Source: Thermoplasmata archaeon M9B2D (GTDB lineage Archaea; Thermoplasmatota; E2; DHVEG-1). From it: a stretch of 33,378 nucleotides of DNA. The number at the start of each line of letters is the position of its first letter. Position 1 is the first letter of the stretch. The position numbers and the translations under genes were made by a program. The stretch is from positions 1 to 33,378 of the forward strand of contig MUGD01000010.1 of NCBI GenBank assembly GCA_002900555.1, in the 5' to 3' direction. Below are positions 23,329 to 31,990 of the stretch, in pieces. The notes under the pieces are model-generated. The model was not told the origin of the DNA, did not search any database, and saw only the letters and a program-made list of their open reading frames with translations.

Positions 23329-24879
23329 ATGAGACAAATACTTGTGATAGTAATAGGCATTCTCCTCCTCTGCGTAGGTTTTTCAGGTTGCATTAATCAA
23401 GCAGAAGAAGGAAATCAAAAACATAGCGAGTTGTTGACGATAGGTATAAGTGAGGGTCCTCATGGGTTTTTCCCATGGATTACTAGCTATGATATCAATA
23501 CATTAGCAATAAATTTTAATATTTTCAATCCTTTGGTGATGTTTGACAACAGTTTCAAGCTCTTTCCTAAACTTGCGAAATCATGGAATAACCCAGATAA
23601 TTGCACATGGCGGTTCTTCCTCAGAGACGATGTTACGTTTCACAATGGATATAATTTCACGGCACATGATGTCAAATTTACAATCGATTTTATAAAAAAT
23701 AATAAGAGTCATGTACTACGGGATTTACTTACTGAGGTTAAAGAAGTCAATGTTGTAAATACGTATACAGTTGATATCGTAACATTTCAACCATTCCCTA
23801 TTCTTTTAAACAAGTTGACAAATATACCCATCGCCTCTCAGAAATATGTAGAAGAAACATCAGAAAAATGGCCTGTTGGGACGGGCCCCTATGCACTTGA
23901 AAACTATACATGCGAAAAAAACATTACCTTAGTACGATTTGATCAGTATTCTATGGGTCATCCTGCTATAGAAAAAGTTATTTACAAAATCATACCAAAT
24001 AGCGAAGATCGGAAAAAAGCACTCATCGCAAAAGAGATTGACATTCTGGAACATGTCCCTCAACCATACATCGATGAGATACTCAATTGTTCAGGGATTA
24101 CGATAAAAAAAATCTCCAATCCAACCGTATGGTACCTTGGGTTTGACTTTAGGGAAAACAATAGCAGTGCCTTTCCAGGGATGAAAAATCCATTCTCGGA
24201 TGTACGCGTGAGAAAGGCAATGTATCATGCGATTGATATCGATAGAATCATTAAACGATTGGACTTGGCCGCAGAGCCTGCCTCACAGTTCCTATCACCA
24301 TTGATTTTTGGGTATAACCCTGAGATAAAACGATTGCCATTTGATTTGAATCTTTCCAGGCAGCTTCTAAAGGACGCAGGGTATGAAAACGGATTTACTA
24401 TAACGTTAGATGCCATTGAAGAAGCCCCAATGCAAATCCAGATTTCTGAAGAAATCGCACAACAACTCTCCCAGGTGATACATGTCACCGTGAATATAAT
24501 TCCTGCAATGCAATACTATCAGAAATTAGATGAAACCAACTTCTCCATATATTTTATTGGCTGGATTCCGGCGACGGGTGACGGTGGGGAAATATTTGAT
24601 TACCTCCTACGATCTGAGCACCACCCCCTTGGCATCGGATCATATAATTTTGGGTTCTATTCAAATCAAACCATTGATGACATAACCTCGGAAATTAGCT
24701 ATACCATGGACCAGAAGATACGCTTGGAGCGTATGAAGCAGGGATTTAAGATTGCCATGGATGACGTTGCATGCATCCCTCTGTACATTAGCGTTTGCAA
24801 TATTGCTTTTCCAGAGTATCTCGAATGGAGTCCGCGATCAGATCTCAATACCCTTGTGGAAGAAATTACTGTTAAATAA
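23329..24879 (+). CDS. Peptide/nickel-type ABC substrate-binding lipoprotein (SBP family 5)
   Basis: A 516-residue extracytoplasmic solute-binding protein of the OppA/DppA/NikA family. A lipoprotein signal ends at Cys21 (LLLCVGFSGC). Family features include LAKSWNNPDNCTWRFFLRDD, VTFHNGYNFTAHDV, GTGPYALENY, VRKAMYHAIDIDRI and LLKDAGYENGF. It binds oligopeptides or similar ligands outside the cell. No permease or ATPase genes follow. Instead a histidine kinase starts 18 nt downstream, so this protein may work as a ligand receptor for signalling rather than uptake. The ligand cannot be read from sequence. Confidence 0.92.
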   Translation: MRQILVIVIGILLLCVGFSGCINQAEEGNQKHSELLTIGISEGPHGFFPWITSYDINTLAINFNIFNPLVMFDNSFKLFPKLAKSWNNPDNCTWRFFLRDDVTFHNGYNFTAHDVKFTIDFIKNNKSHVLRDLLTEVKEVNVVNTYTVDIVTFQPFPILLNKLTNIPIASQKYVEETSEKWPVGTGPYALENYTCEKNITLVRFDQYSMGHPAIEKVIYKIIPNSEDRKKALIAKEIDILEHVPQPYIDEILNCSGITIKKISNPTVWYLGFDFRENNSSAFPGMKNPFSDVRVRKAMYHAIDIDRIIKRLDLAAEPASQFLSPLIFGYNPEIKRLPFDLNLSRQLLKDAGYENGFTITLDAIEEAPMQIQISEEIAQQLSQVIHVTVNIIPAMQYYQKLDETNFSIYFIGWIPATGDGGEIFDYLLRSEHHPLGIGSYNFGFYSNQTIDDITSEISYTMDQKIRLERMKQGFKIAMDDVACIPLYISVCNIAFPEYLEWSPRSDLNTLVEEITVK

Positions 24880-24897
24880 CCGCGGTGAGATACGTTA

Positions 24898-26553
24898 TTG
24901 TTGGTGCAGCAAGGAATGAAGAAGTTCCACAGCCTTAAATTAAAAATCATTTTTCCGCTTCTTATTATTCTTCTCATTGTTTTTCTTACAAGTTCATTGG
25001 TGATCATTGATAGAGAGTCCAAAGCAGCAAAAACATCTCTTATTACTACCGCCACCTCCTTCTCCAGCCTATCAGTGGTCTATGTCATAGACAATTATAA
25101 GATCCTCTACGAATCCGGATTTTATAAATTCACTGAAGTCATCGATGATCTGATGAAGCTAAATACTGACCTTGTAACAATACAAATCGTTGATGTGAAC
25201 GGGAAAATCCTCTTCGACTCCATCGAGATTCAGGAAGGAAAATATGATGAAAGCACACTGGGGGATCGGTTCCTTGAAAATGAAACGCTCATCCAACGAG
25301 CAGGAGAACCATCCTCCTCACTTTTCATTAATGAAGAAACGCGCTATATCGATATCATCGAACCGTATTTCGAGCAATGGGGCAGACATGATTATTCGGT
25401 GAGATATATCTTTACCCTTGCCAGTTTGGACTTAATGACCTATGAGTTGATAGTCACGATATCGTTGTATTCAGGTGTCTTTATCATCGTTTCTTTTCTC
25501 CTGATATTCTTCCTTTTTAATTATTTTATCTCTGCTCCTATCGGAGAGCTTACAAAAGGCGTCCGCAACATGGGGAAAGGCACCCTGGGCTATGAGGTAC
25601 AGATACAATCAAAGGATGAAATCGGTGAACTTGCAACCGCATTTAACACCATGAGCGCTGACCTTAAGGTCTCCCGCGATCATTTAGAGCAATATAGTAA
25701 GAATCTGGAAAAACTTGTGACTGAGAGAACAAAGGAGTTAGAAGAAAAAACCAGACGTCTTGAACAAATCAACAAGGATTTGACGGTTGCACGAGAAGAA
25801 CTTAGTGTTCTTAATAAGAATCTTGAGCAACGCGTACATGAACGAACAAAAGAAGTGGAGACCCTCCTTAAACAAAAAGACGAGTTTATCACCCAGCTTG
25901 GCCATGATCTGAAGAACCCGTTAGGCCCGTTAATTAATTTGATCCCACTGCTGGAGGAACAGGAGAAAGATACCGCAAAAAAAGAGATGCTTGCTGTTCT
26001 GCATCGGAACGCGTCCTATATGAAAAACCTTGTTGTAAAAACACTTGAACTCGCAGTGTTAAACTCCCCAAATACCAGGTTTTCCATGGAAACGCTGAAC
26101 TTGTGTAACGAGGTCAACACCATCATAGAAAATAAAAAGATCCTCTTTGAAGAACATAATACGACCGTCATAAATACCATCGATCCTGCCGTATCGATTA
26201 AAGCTGATCGCTTACGGTTTGAAGAACTCCTGACAAACATCTTTGAAAATTCGACAAAGTATTGTCAGCGACAGTGTAAAATAACCATCGATGCAAAAAA
26301 AGAAGATGATTTTGTCGTCATCTCTATCACAGACAACGGTATTGGCATGAGCAACGAACAAATTGAACGAATCTTTGATGAGTTTTATAAGGCAGACTAT
26401 GCACGTCATGATATCCAGAACACGGGATTAGGCATGTCGATTTGTAAAAGAATCGTCGAGAAACATGGGGGACGTATATGGGTGGAAAGCCCAGGTCTTG
26501 GGAAGGGCATCACCGTGTTTTTCACCATGCCGGCAGAGTCATCAGACATCTGA
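24898..26553 (+). CDS. Sensor histidine kinase with extracytoplasmic sensor and HAMP domain
   Basis: A 551-residue membrane kinase: TM1 (16-37), an outward sensor of Cache-like length (38-180), TM2 (184-208), HAMP (about 209-262, PIGELTKGVRNMGKG), a long coiled coil (257-328), HisKA with phosphorylated His336 in GHDLKNP, and HATPase with Asn447/Asn451, DNGIGM (479-484) and GLGM (510-513). The start is TTG 24898, with GGTGAG 8 nt upstream; an ATG at 24916 is possible but has an SD too close. It follows the peptide-binding lipoprotein by 18 nt, and a receiver protein gene comes next. That suggests a three-part sensing system. Confidence 0.93.
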   Translation: MLVQQGMKKFHSLKLKIIFPLLIILLIVFLTSSLVIIDRESKAAKTSLITTATSFSSLSVVYVIDNYKILYESGFYKFTEVIDDLMKLNTDLVTIQIVDVNGKILFDSIEIQEGKYDESTLGDRFLENETLIQRAGEPSSSLFINEETRYIDIIEPYFEQWGRHDYSVRYIFTLASLDLMTYELIVTISLYSGVFIIVSFLLIFFLFNYFISAPIGELTKGVRNMGKGTLGYEVQIQSKDEIGELATAFNTMSADLKVSRDHLEQYSKNLEKLVTERTKELEEKTRRLEQINKDLTVAREELSVLNKNLEQRVHERTKEVETLLKQKDEFITQLGHDLKNPLGPLINLIPLLEEQEKDTAKKEMLAVLHRNASYMKNLVVKTLELAVLNSPNTRFSMETLNLCNEVNTIIENKKILFEEHNTTVINTIDPAVSIKADRLRFEELLTNIFENSTKYCQRQCKITIDAKKEDDFVVISITDNGIGMSNEQIERIFDEFYKADYARHDIQNTGLGMSICKRIVEKHGGRIWVESPGLGKGITVFFTMPAESSDI

Positions 26554-26665
26554 AAAAAGAAAGATACCCTCCTAGGTGTACGCACATCATGATGCCTTTC
26601 CGGTTCATCTGTAGAAATGCATATTAACGGCTTATTTGATATATCGCTTGAGGAAGAAAAAAACC

Positions 26666-27052
26666 ATGAAAAAAATCATGCTTGTTGATGACGAAAAAGA
26701 CCAGATTTATTTCATTAAAACCTCTTTTGAAAATCTGTTTGGAAAAGAATACACTATTATCCCTGTTGAAAGCGGTGAGAAATGCTTTGAACTATTACAG
26801 AACGAAGAAATTCCCCATCTGATTCTTTTGGACATCATGATGCCGCAGATGAACGGGTGGGAGGTCTTTGATCGGTTACGTGCGCATCCCTCTTGGAAGG
26901 ACATCCCTATCATATTTCTGACCGCCCGGACCGATGAATTCGCTGAGCATGCCGGTGCTCTCATCGCAGAAGATTATATCAAGAAACCTATCGAGATAAA
27001 AGAGTTAAAAACACGCATAGACAACGTGTTGAAAAGAGCCGGGAAAAAATAG
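26666..27052 (+). CDS. Single-domain response regulator (receiver only)
   Basis: A 128-residue CheY-like receiver. The acidic pocket is Asp8-Asp9, the phospho-acceptor is Asp56 (LILLDIMMP), and the switch residues are Thr86 (FLTARTD) and Lys107 (KKP). No output domain is attached, so it signals by protein contact. ATG 26666 is chosen for its GAGGAAG site 9 nt upstream; the frame is open to a TTG at 26636. It lies 112 nt after the kinase gene, most likely its partner. It converges on the Lrp gene with 31 nt between stops. Confidence 0.93.
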   Translation: MKKIMLVDDEKDQIYFIKTSFENLFGKEYTIIPVESGEKCFELLQNEEIPHLILLDIMMPQMNGWEVFDRLRAHPSWKDIPIIFLTARTDEFAEHAGALIAEDYIKKPIEIKELKTRIDNVLKRAGKK

Positions 27053-27083
27053 CGTTAGAGATTGTTTGTTTTGTTCCCAATGA

Positions 27084-28094
27084 TCATATTTTTTCAGGTA
27101 GTATATTGGATTTATATACCTCGGTGACGTACAGATAATCATAATTTGCGATATCCTCAGGGAATTTCTTTCGCAGATCCTCCATGACGCGATAGAAATG
27201 CTCAAAATTCGTCGCATAGAGCGTGATTTCCAGATCATACCCGCCAATCGCTTTATGGATTTCCCAGAGGAAGGGATTGTCACTGAGATAGGTGATAATC
27301 TGGTTTTTTTTGTTGTAATCCCGCAGGGAGAGGTTTACGATAAATTCCCGCAGCCCAAGTTTATTGATGTCCATGGTAATCGAATATCGTTGGATGACCC
27401 CTGATTTAATTAGTTTGGTTATCCTGGAATGTATCGTCACTGTCGACACATTGATTTGGCTTGCGATGTCAACGCTGTTGATTCGTGTGTTTTTCGCAAG
27501 TAAATTAAGGATTTTATAGTCCACCAGGTCTATGTTGACCGTTTGTCCGTTGTATCGGTATTCATAGGCTCGTTCGTGGGATGCTGCAAGCTCGTTGAGC
27601 AGCAATGAATGTTTATAGCCGAATGACTCGTAGAGCTGGGAGAAAAATATTTCTTTGAAGTAATACCGGTAGTGCCGCAAGGTCTCTTCGTAGAATGCAT
27701 AAAAGTGATTTGGGGACTTTACTAAAATGGTTATGATGAGGTCGTATCTGCCCTTTGTTGATGCGACGCTCCAGGTATTGTGGTGGTTGACGAAATGGTT
27801 TATGATTTCCCTTTCTTTATCCGGTGATGCATATTGTAAGACGATGTAGAGCCGATAGACGGAAAACCCAAGTTTGAAGACGTCGACCATTGCATTAAAA
27901 TTTTTTATAATGCCTTTCGTCTGTAGTCGTTTGATGCGGTATTCTACGACGCTCTTCTGAAGACCGACTTTTTTTGCGACGGATGAAAGCGATTGTCTTG
28001 AATTTAAAAAAAGGTGGTAGAGGATTTTATGATCCTTTGAATCTAATTCTCTCACAGCAAAACCATCGTTTATTTCACTAATAAATTTTTCCAA
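27084..28094 (-). CDS. Double-length Lrp/AsnC-type transcription regulator
   Basis: A 336-residue protein made of two full Lrp units in tandem. Unit 1 has a winged HTH (about 17-66, LDSKDHKILYHLF, VEYRIKRLQTKGII) and a RAM-like half. Unit 2 has HTH (about 188-236, DLVDYKILNLLAKNTRI, TIHSRITKLIKSGVIQRY) and a second ligand domain ending near NYDYLYVTEVY. Ordinary Lrp proteins are about 150 residues, so this is a duplication and fusion; the halves are well diverged. The start is probably TTG 28094; a TATA-like box about 25-30 nt upstream would make the transcript near-leaderless. An 11-bp inverted repeat upstream (28146-28177) may be its own operator. Confidence 0.87.
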   Translation of the reverse strand: MEKFISEINDGFAVRELDSKDHKILYHLFLNSRQSLSSVAKKVGLQKSVVEYRIKRLQTKGIIKNFNAMVDVFKLGFSVYRLYIVLQYASPDKEREIINHFVNHHNTWSVASTKGRYDLIITILVKSPNHFYAFYEETLRHYRYYFKEIFFSQLYESFGYKHSLLLNELAASHERAYEYRYNGQTVNIDLVDYKILNLLAKNTRINSVDIASQINVSTVTIHSRITKLIKSGVIQRYSITMDINKLGLREFIVNLSLRDYNKKNQIITYLSDNPFLWEIHKAIGGYDLEITLYATNFEHFYRVMEDLRKKFPEDIANYDYLYVTEVYKSNILPEKI

Positions 28095-28145
28095 TGTTTT
28101 CTAGTGAAGTTTAATTACAATATATGCAACAAATTAGGTATTTAT

Positions 28146-28177
28146 TTTTTAATAATATAAAGGATAATTATTAAAAA
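28146..28177. repeat. 11-bp inverted repeat upstream of the Lrp gene, possible operator
   Basis: TTTTTAATAAT (28146-28156) and ATTATTAAAAA (28167-28177) are perfect inverted copies with a 10-nt spacer. The centres are 21 bp apart, two helical turns, and the repeat lies about 52 bp upstream of the TTG start at 28094. The spacing suits a dimeric HTH protein such as the Lrp itself. AT-rich DNA makes chance repeats likelier, so confidence is modest. Confidence 0.4.
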
Positions 28178-28317
28178 GTATTTTTTGTTCTATATCTATC
28201 ATTATAACTTTTTTGTCTATGTTGGCATTTTTCTTAGCACAATCTGTTTTTTCGTACAAAATATGAAATAGAAGTTTTATAACCGATTAATTATGTCCAA
28301 TATATGGAGAAATTAAT

Positions 28318-28755
28318 ATGAAAGGAAAAATTGGTGGGCTACTTATTTGTATGCTGTTGATCGGAACACTACTCCCAATAGGATCTGCCACTCAACCTAT
28401 TCTAAACGACGTACAACGATTTAGTAATTGTTATATTGTCGCAGAAGGCAGACTTACAGAAAAAGATTTCCCCTCGATCATTGGCACAAGCATGTGGAAA
28501 ATATGCTATTATCGGCCGTTTGATGACGACCGTGCGAATGTTTTCTATTGGTTTATCCGGTTCAACGAGACTTCAACCGTAACGATCTATTCAGAAGAAA
28601 ATGGTGAGATTCTCTGGCAACACCAGGGGGATTTGGTCCCGCAACTACGCATGATACGGTTTAAAGGCATCTACCTCAATGAACTAACCGAAGAAGGGAA
28701 ACTGCATATTGAACTGCGTGGAACCCTCACTCAAATCCAAATCATAGAGAAATAA
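28318..28755 (+). CDS. Small secreted protein of unknown function
   Basis: A 145-residue protein with a clear signal peptide (GGLLICMLLIGTLLPIGSA). The mature part is about 120 residues, predicted beta-rich, with two Cys (one in FSNCYIVAEG, one in MWKICYYRPFDD) that could form a disulfide outside the cell. Patterns such as FYWFIRFNETSTVTIYSEE suggest an Ig-like or beta-sandwich fold. I do not recognise a family. GGAG lies 9 nt before the ATG, and a TTTTATAACC box stands 40 nt upstream. It sits among exported proteins but is probably transcribed alone, since a T-rich terminator follows. Confidence 0.72.
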   Translation: MKGKIGGLLICMLLIGTLLPIGSATQPILNDVQRFSNCYIVAEGRLTEKDFPSIIGTSMWKICYYRPFDDDRANVFYWFIRFNETSTVTIYSEENGEILWQHQGDLVPQLRMIRFKGIYLNELTEEGKLHIELRGTLTQIQIIEK

Positions 28756-28763
28756 CTAGTCAC

Positions 28764-28784
28764 TGTTTTTTCTCTTTTTTTTTA
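28764..28784 (+). terminator. T-rich transcription terminator
   Basis: Two T runs (TTTTTT and TTTTTTTTT, split by CTC) follow the stop codon of the small secreted protein by about 10 nt. Archaeal RNA polymerase stops at such oligo-T tracts without a hairpin. Confidence 0.55.
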
Positions 28785-28918
28785 GCATTTACTCACCCTT
28801 TATGCTAGATGCCATTGCCCTGTCACAAGAAATCATGAACGGAAATAAAACCGGGCGAAAAGAGTTTCTTTTGGCAATACAAAGATTATTAATATCCATC
28901 TCCTTATAAATATACATA

Positions 28919-31225
28919 ATGAAAGCATCTGTGACGGTCATCCTTTGCTTATTCCTCCTCTGTTCGAATCTGCAAGTACAGGGCATAGGGCAAGAACACA
29001 TACACGTCCCCTCATCACCGCTTGTCATTCATCAATCTCTACGACAACCCATCGCGGATGCTGTGGTTGCGGATGAAAGCGATCCGTTCTTCAGTCTTAT
29101 CAGTACCAGTGTCGCCTGTTGGTATGATATGGAAACGAACGAAAGCGGTCTTCTGCCGTTGTTGCTCTCTTCCGCAGGCAATCTAACCGATGCGCAGGCA
29201 CGTTTTCTTGAATCGTATCTTCCCTCTTATGCAACTGTTCTTGCGGTCGGTGCGCACCTCAATACGTCGTATCAGACAATTGAGATCGTAGGGTCTGCCC
29301 CTACAGTTGCCATAGAACTGGCAAGACAGGTTTTTCTCATAGCACCAACTGTCCTTATCGTTCCCTATGACACTGAGGATGCGTACCACCTTGGTCTCCT
29401 CGCCGCACCGCTTGCAAGTTACCTTAACATCCCGATCCTTCTCTATGACCAGAACGAGGAGGAGCTTCAAATCGCCTGTACGCAGCTTCATACGACACAA
29501 GCGTATCTTGTCGGGAATGGCACGCTTACCCTGTCTAATGTCACCATCACATCGCTTCCCAGTGAACAGGTGATCACAGAAACGGTTTTATCTGCCGTTA
29601 CAACACTTTTTGGTTCCATCAACTATCTGACCATGACCAATCCGGTAGACATCATCCCGCCAGAGGTCATCGACACAGCTACGGTAACAATGCATAAGCA
29701 AATCACCAATAAAAAAATCATCCTTCTGGGTAAGGAGCTTGATATCGTTGGCACAGATACCTGCCAGGCTACGATCTCCATCCCTGATGGTATCACCCAT
29801 ATACAGATCATTGGGGGGATCTCAGAAAAACAAGGATCCTTGTTTGGCTGCTTTCCGCCTATCGATCCTCTTCTTTTCATGACCCTTACAGATGGACAGG
29901 GGCAGATTGTTGCATATGCCAATAGCATGGGCTATGAGGTTGGAACCACATATCTTGAGACACTCACCTGTAACGCATCTGGAACTTACACTCTTACGAT
30001 AACGGCGTACCATGGGATAAAAGGTGGTTTTTTTATCCAGCGAGGACTGTCTTTTGTTGATGCGGATATCACTCTTGATGTCACCATTTCAGCACTAAGC
30101 TCCCCGCATCTTCCCCTCATCCCAAAACTCTCCAGCATTGCACCATACCTTACTGCAGCACATGGAGGGCTCCTTATCGCAAATGCCTCTTGGGAGCTTA
30201 CGGATTCTTCCTATGCAGCTGCCGCTCAAGGCCTTGGAGCTGGGCCATGGTATGCTGAATGCCTCCATCCCTTTACCAATGCAAAAGTCAACACAACAGT
30301 CCAGCAGCTAAAAAGGACGTTAGACACACTTGAGACGTACGACCTTCTCAATGGATATCTCAGTGGGCCTGCTTGGCTTGCGATCCTTGCGGACACCACC
30401 ATGATTCCCATGTACTACTACGGGCCGTCTCAAGCAGGGATCCCTGAACGGGGGTTACCGTCTGATAATCCCTATTCCCTTGACCAGAACCTCTCCCTAG
30501 GGCGTCTCATCAGCTGGGATGTTTCTGATGCATCTGTGTTGATTGCGCGGACGTTCTTCTATGAACCCCTCTGTGGAACCCCAGAGGATTCGAGTGATTG
30601 GCATCACCGGTTCAGTTTTGTATTCGGAGAAGGATTTGGTGAAACAGGAGGGATATTCCATCAGATGCCCTACGCCAGGGAAATCAGGAAGTATAATTTT
30701 TCCTCAACAGTGTATGGGATCCTGCGGAACAGTCGACAGTATATCGAGCGGTTCAAGGTTTTCACCGCGGCGAACTACATCGAATACCTTGGTCACGGTG
30801 ACTGGTTTTGGCTCCCTGCATCGTTCTACGGTCTTGATATGTATTCAAAGGCAGTGGATGTCGCCCATGCCAAAGACTGGATCTATGACAAGCCAAGCGT
30901 TTTTTTGACCTCCGCGTGTTTGATGGGACGCACCGATGGTCTTCCATCCCAGATGAACATTGGGCTTACCATGCTTCATGCAGGGTGCAACGCTTTTATA
31001 GGGGCGACACGGGAAACCGGTCAGGAATCCGGGCTTACGGTTCTGGAAAATCATTTGATTGTTGATGACTGGAGCGTCGGCGAGGCGTTACGTGGGGAAA
31101 AGCGTGTAGATGCAGAGCCACCGACTTTTTTTGTTCGCGTGTTGTATGGCGATCCTGCCTTTAATCCGTATGAGCCCTTGCATGGTTTTTCCAGTCAAGG
31201 GCGACCGGTCTTACGAGCGTTGTAA
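28919..31225 (+). CDS. Secreted C25-type (gingipain-like) peptidase with N-terminal wall-binding-like domain
   Basis: A 768-residue exported protein. The signal peptide (VTVILCLFLLCSNLQVQG) is followed by an N-terminal domain (about 115-215) resembling cell-wall-binding repeat 2 (AIELARQVFLIAPTVLIVP, LASYLNIPILLYD, TQAYLVGNGTL). A beta-rich stretch comes next, then a C-terminal caspase-fold C25 domain with likely catalytic His626 (YLGHGDWFW) and Cys667 (TSACLMG), ending GATRETG and LYGDPAFNPY. It probably cleaves proteins outside the cell. No SD is seen; an ATTATTAATA box about 30 nt upstream suggests a leaderless transcript. It lacks a C-terminal membrane anchor. The substrate is unknown. 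Confidence 0.85.
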   Translation: MKASVTVILCLFLLCSNLQVQGIGQEHIHVPSSPLVIHQSLRQPIADAVVADESDPFFSLISTSVACWYDMETNESGLLPLLLSSAGNLTDAQARFLESYLPSYATVLAVGAHLNTSYQTIEIVGSAPTVAIELARQVFLIAPTVLIVPYDTEDAYHLGLLAAPLASYLNIPILLYDQNEEELQIACTQLHTTQAYLVGNGTLTLSNVTITSLPSEQVITETVLSAVTTLFGSINYLTMTNPVDIIPPEVIDTATVTMHKQITNKKIILLGKELDIVGTDTCQATISIPDGITHIQIIGGISEKQGSLFGCFPPIDPLLFMTLTDGQGQIVAYANSMGYEVGTTYLETLTCNASGTYTLTITAYHGIKGGFFIQRGLSFVDADITLDVTISALSSPHLPLIPKLSSIAPYLTAAHGGLLIANASWELTDSSYAAAAQGLGAGPWYAECLHPFTNAKVNTTVQQLKRTLDTLETYDLLNGYLSGPAWLAILADTTMIPMYYYGPSQAGIPERGLPSDNPYSLDQNLSLGRLISWDVSDASVLIARTFFYEPLCGTPEDSSDWHHRFSFVFGEGFGETGGIFHQMPYAREIRKYNFSSTVYGILRNSRQYIERFKVFTAANYIEYLGHGDWFWLPASFYGLDMYSKAVDVAHAKDWIYDKPSVFLTSACLMGRTDGLPSQMNIGLTMLHAGCNAFIGATRETGQESGLTVLENHLIVDDWSVGEALRGEKRVDAEPPTFFVRVLYGDPAFNPYEPLHGFSSQGRPVLRAL

Positions 31226-31252
31226 AGACACAGAATGTGTATTTTATGGAAA

Positions 31253-31344
31253 GGCGGACGTAAAATTGAGAAAGTTATATAGTTGGTGAGAAGAGGAGGA
31301 AAGATGGATGAAAAAAATAACGCTCCCTCATATTTTACGCCCCT
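31253..31344 (-). ncRNA. Candidate small RNA A: hairpin with CTTTCCTCC loop
   Basis: In the gap between the convergent C25 and osmC genes, the minus strand has a BRE/TATA (near 31371-31380), a palindrome, then from about 31344 a sequence that can fold. The arms are 31327-31343 and 31253-31270 (plus-strand GTAAAATTGAG with CTCATATTTTAC, and GC-rich ends), with small bulges. The minus-strand loop contains a T run and CTTTCCTCC, complementary to SD sites. It matches element B (32365-32428) in layout but not in stem sequence. No protein of useful length is encoded. Transcription and size are inferred. Confidence 0.4.
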
Positions 31345-31380
31345 AATTAACAATTGTTAATTCCTGTTTATATCACTTTC
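31345..31380 (-). promoter_or_regulatory. Promoter A with 18-bp palindromic operator
   Basis: AATTAACAATTGTTAATT (31345-31362) is a perfect 18-bp palindrome. On the minus strand it follows CGAAAGTGATATAAAC, a good BRE/TATA box; the 14-bp core lies 6 nt from the box and just before the predicted start near 31344. This is the position of a repressor site. The same core, spacing and direction occur at 32432-32460. Confidence 0.6.
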
Positions 31381-31451
31381 GTTTTTATTGGCCTTTTTCC
31401 AGACAAAACAAACACCAGGGAAAGTACTCCCCAGATACTGTATTGCTCCCT

Positions 31452-31895
31452 TTACATCCCTTCTGCAGGATCCTTCACCGTTTCTTCAACGATCCGATAG
31501 GAGGTAGTGATCTGGACCGATGACGAAAGCATCGCGAACACCGGGCAGTATTTCTGCTGTGACAGTTCGATAGCCCGTTCAAGATGCATCTGATTTAATC
31601 CAGAACCAACGAACACAAACTCAAGATGAATGGTTGTAAACACTTTTGGATGTGTCTCAGACCGCTGTGCGGTAATAACGATCTCGAAATCGCTTAACTG
31701 TACCTTTTTCTTTTGTAAAATCGATACGACATCACAGCCGGTACAGCTGCCTAATGCAAGCAACACAAGCTCCATCGGACGTGTCGCAGCATCAAACCCC
31801 GCATGCTCTTTTGTACTATCGATAGGCACCCAGTGATTGCTGTCTGCCTTACCGATAAACGAACAACCTTGTATTTGTTTTATTACTGCATTCAT
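31452..31895 (-). CDS. OsmC/YhfA family peroxiredoxin-like protein
   Basis: A 147-residue OsmC-fold protein. The family Cys pair is seen as Cys54 in GSCTGCDVV and Cys117 in SQQKYCPVF, with the glycine-rich PMELVLLALGSC helix start. OsmC proteins reduce organic hydroperoxides with dithiol chemistry in the cytoplasm; the extra Cys51 in CTGC is typical of the YhfA subgroup, whose substrates are less clear. The start is ATG 31895, 2 nt from an ATG of the divergent frame that holds the lycopene cyclase domain. The gene is flanked by promoter elements A and B. Confidence 0.92.
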   Translation of the reverse strand: MNAVIKQIQGCSFIGKADSNHWVPIDSTKEHAGFDAATRPMELVLLALGSCTGCDVVSILQKKKVQLSDFEIVITAQRSETHPKVFTTIHLEFVFVGSGLNQMHLERAIELSQQKYCPVFAMLSSSVQITTSYRIVEETVKDPAEGM

Positions 31896-31959
31896 CGATG
31901 TTCACCATTGAACTGAATATCTATTTCTACGGTTTAAATCATCGCCTTTACGGAGATGA

Positions 31960-31969
31960 TTATTTATAC
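31960..31969 (+). promoter_or_regulatory. TATA box for a leaderless lycopene-cyclase transcript
   Basis: TTATTTATAC lies 23-31 nt before the ATG at 31991, the distance expected for a leaderless archaeal mRNA. It lies inside the longer open frame that begins at 31898, which argues against that earlier start. Confidence 0.5.
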
Positions 31970-31990
31970 CATCGGATGTTTCTTTTTCCC

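Noticed and set aside
31299..31360. An 18-codon plus-strand ORF (begins MDEKNNAPSYF) after GAGGAGGAAAG at element A.
   Set aside because: The SD abuts the ATG too closely, the ORF ends within the operator palindrome, and element B has no matching peptide; the conserved features fit a minus-strand RNA better.
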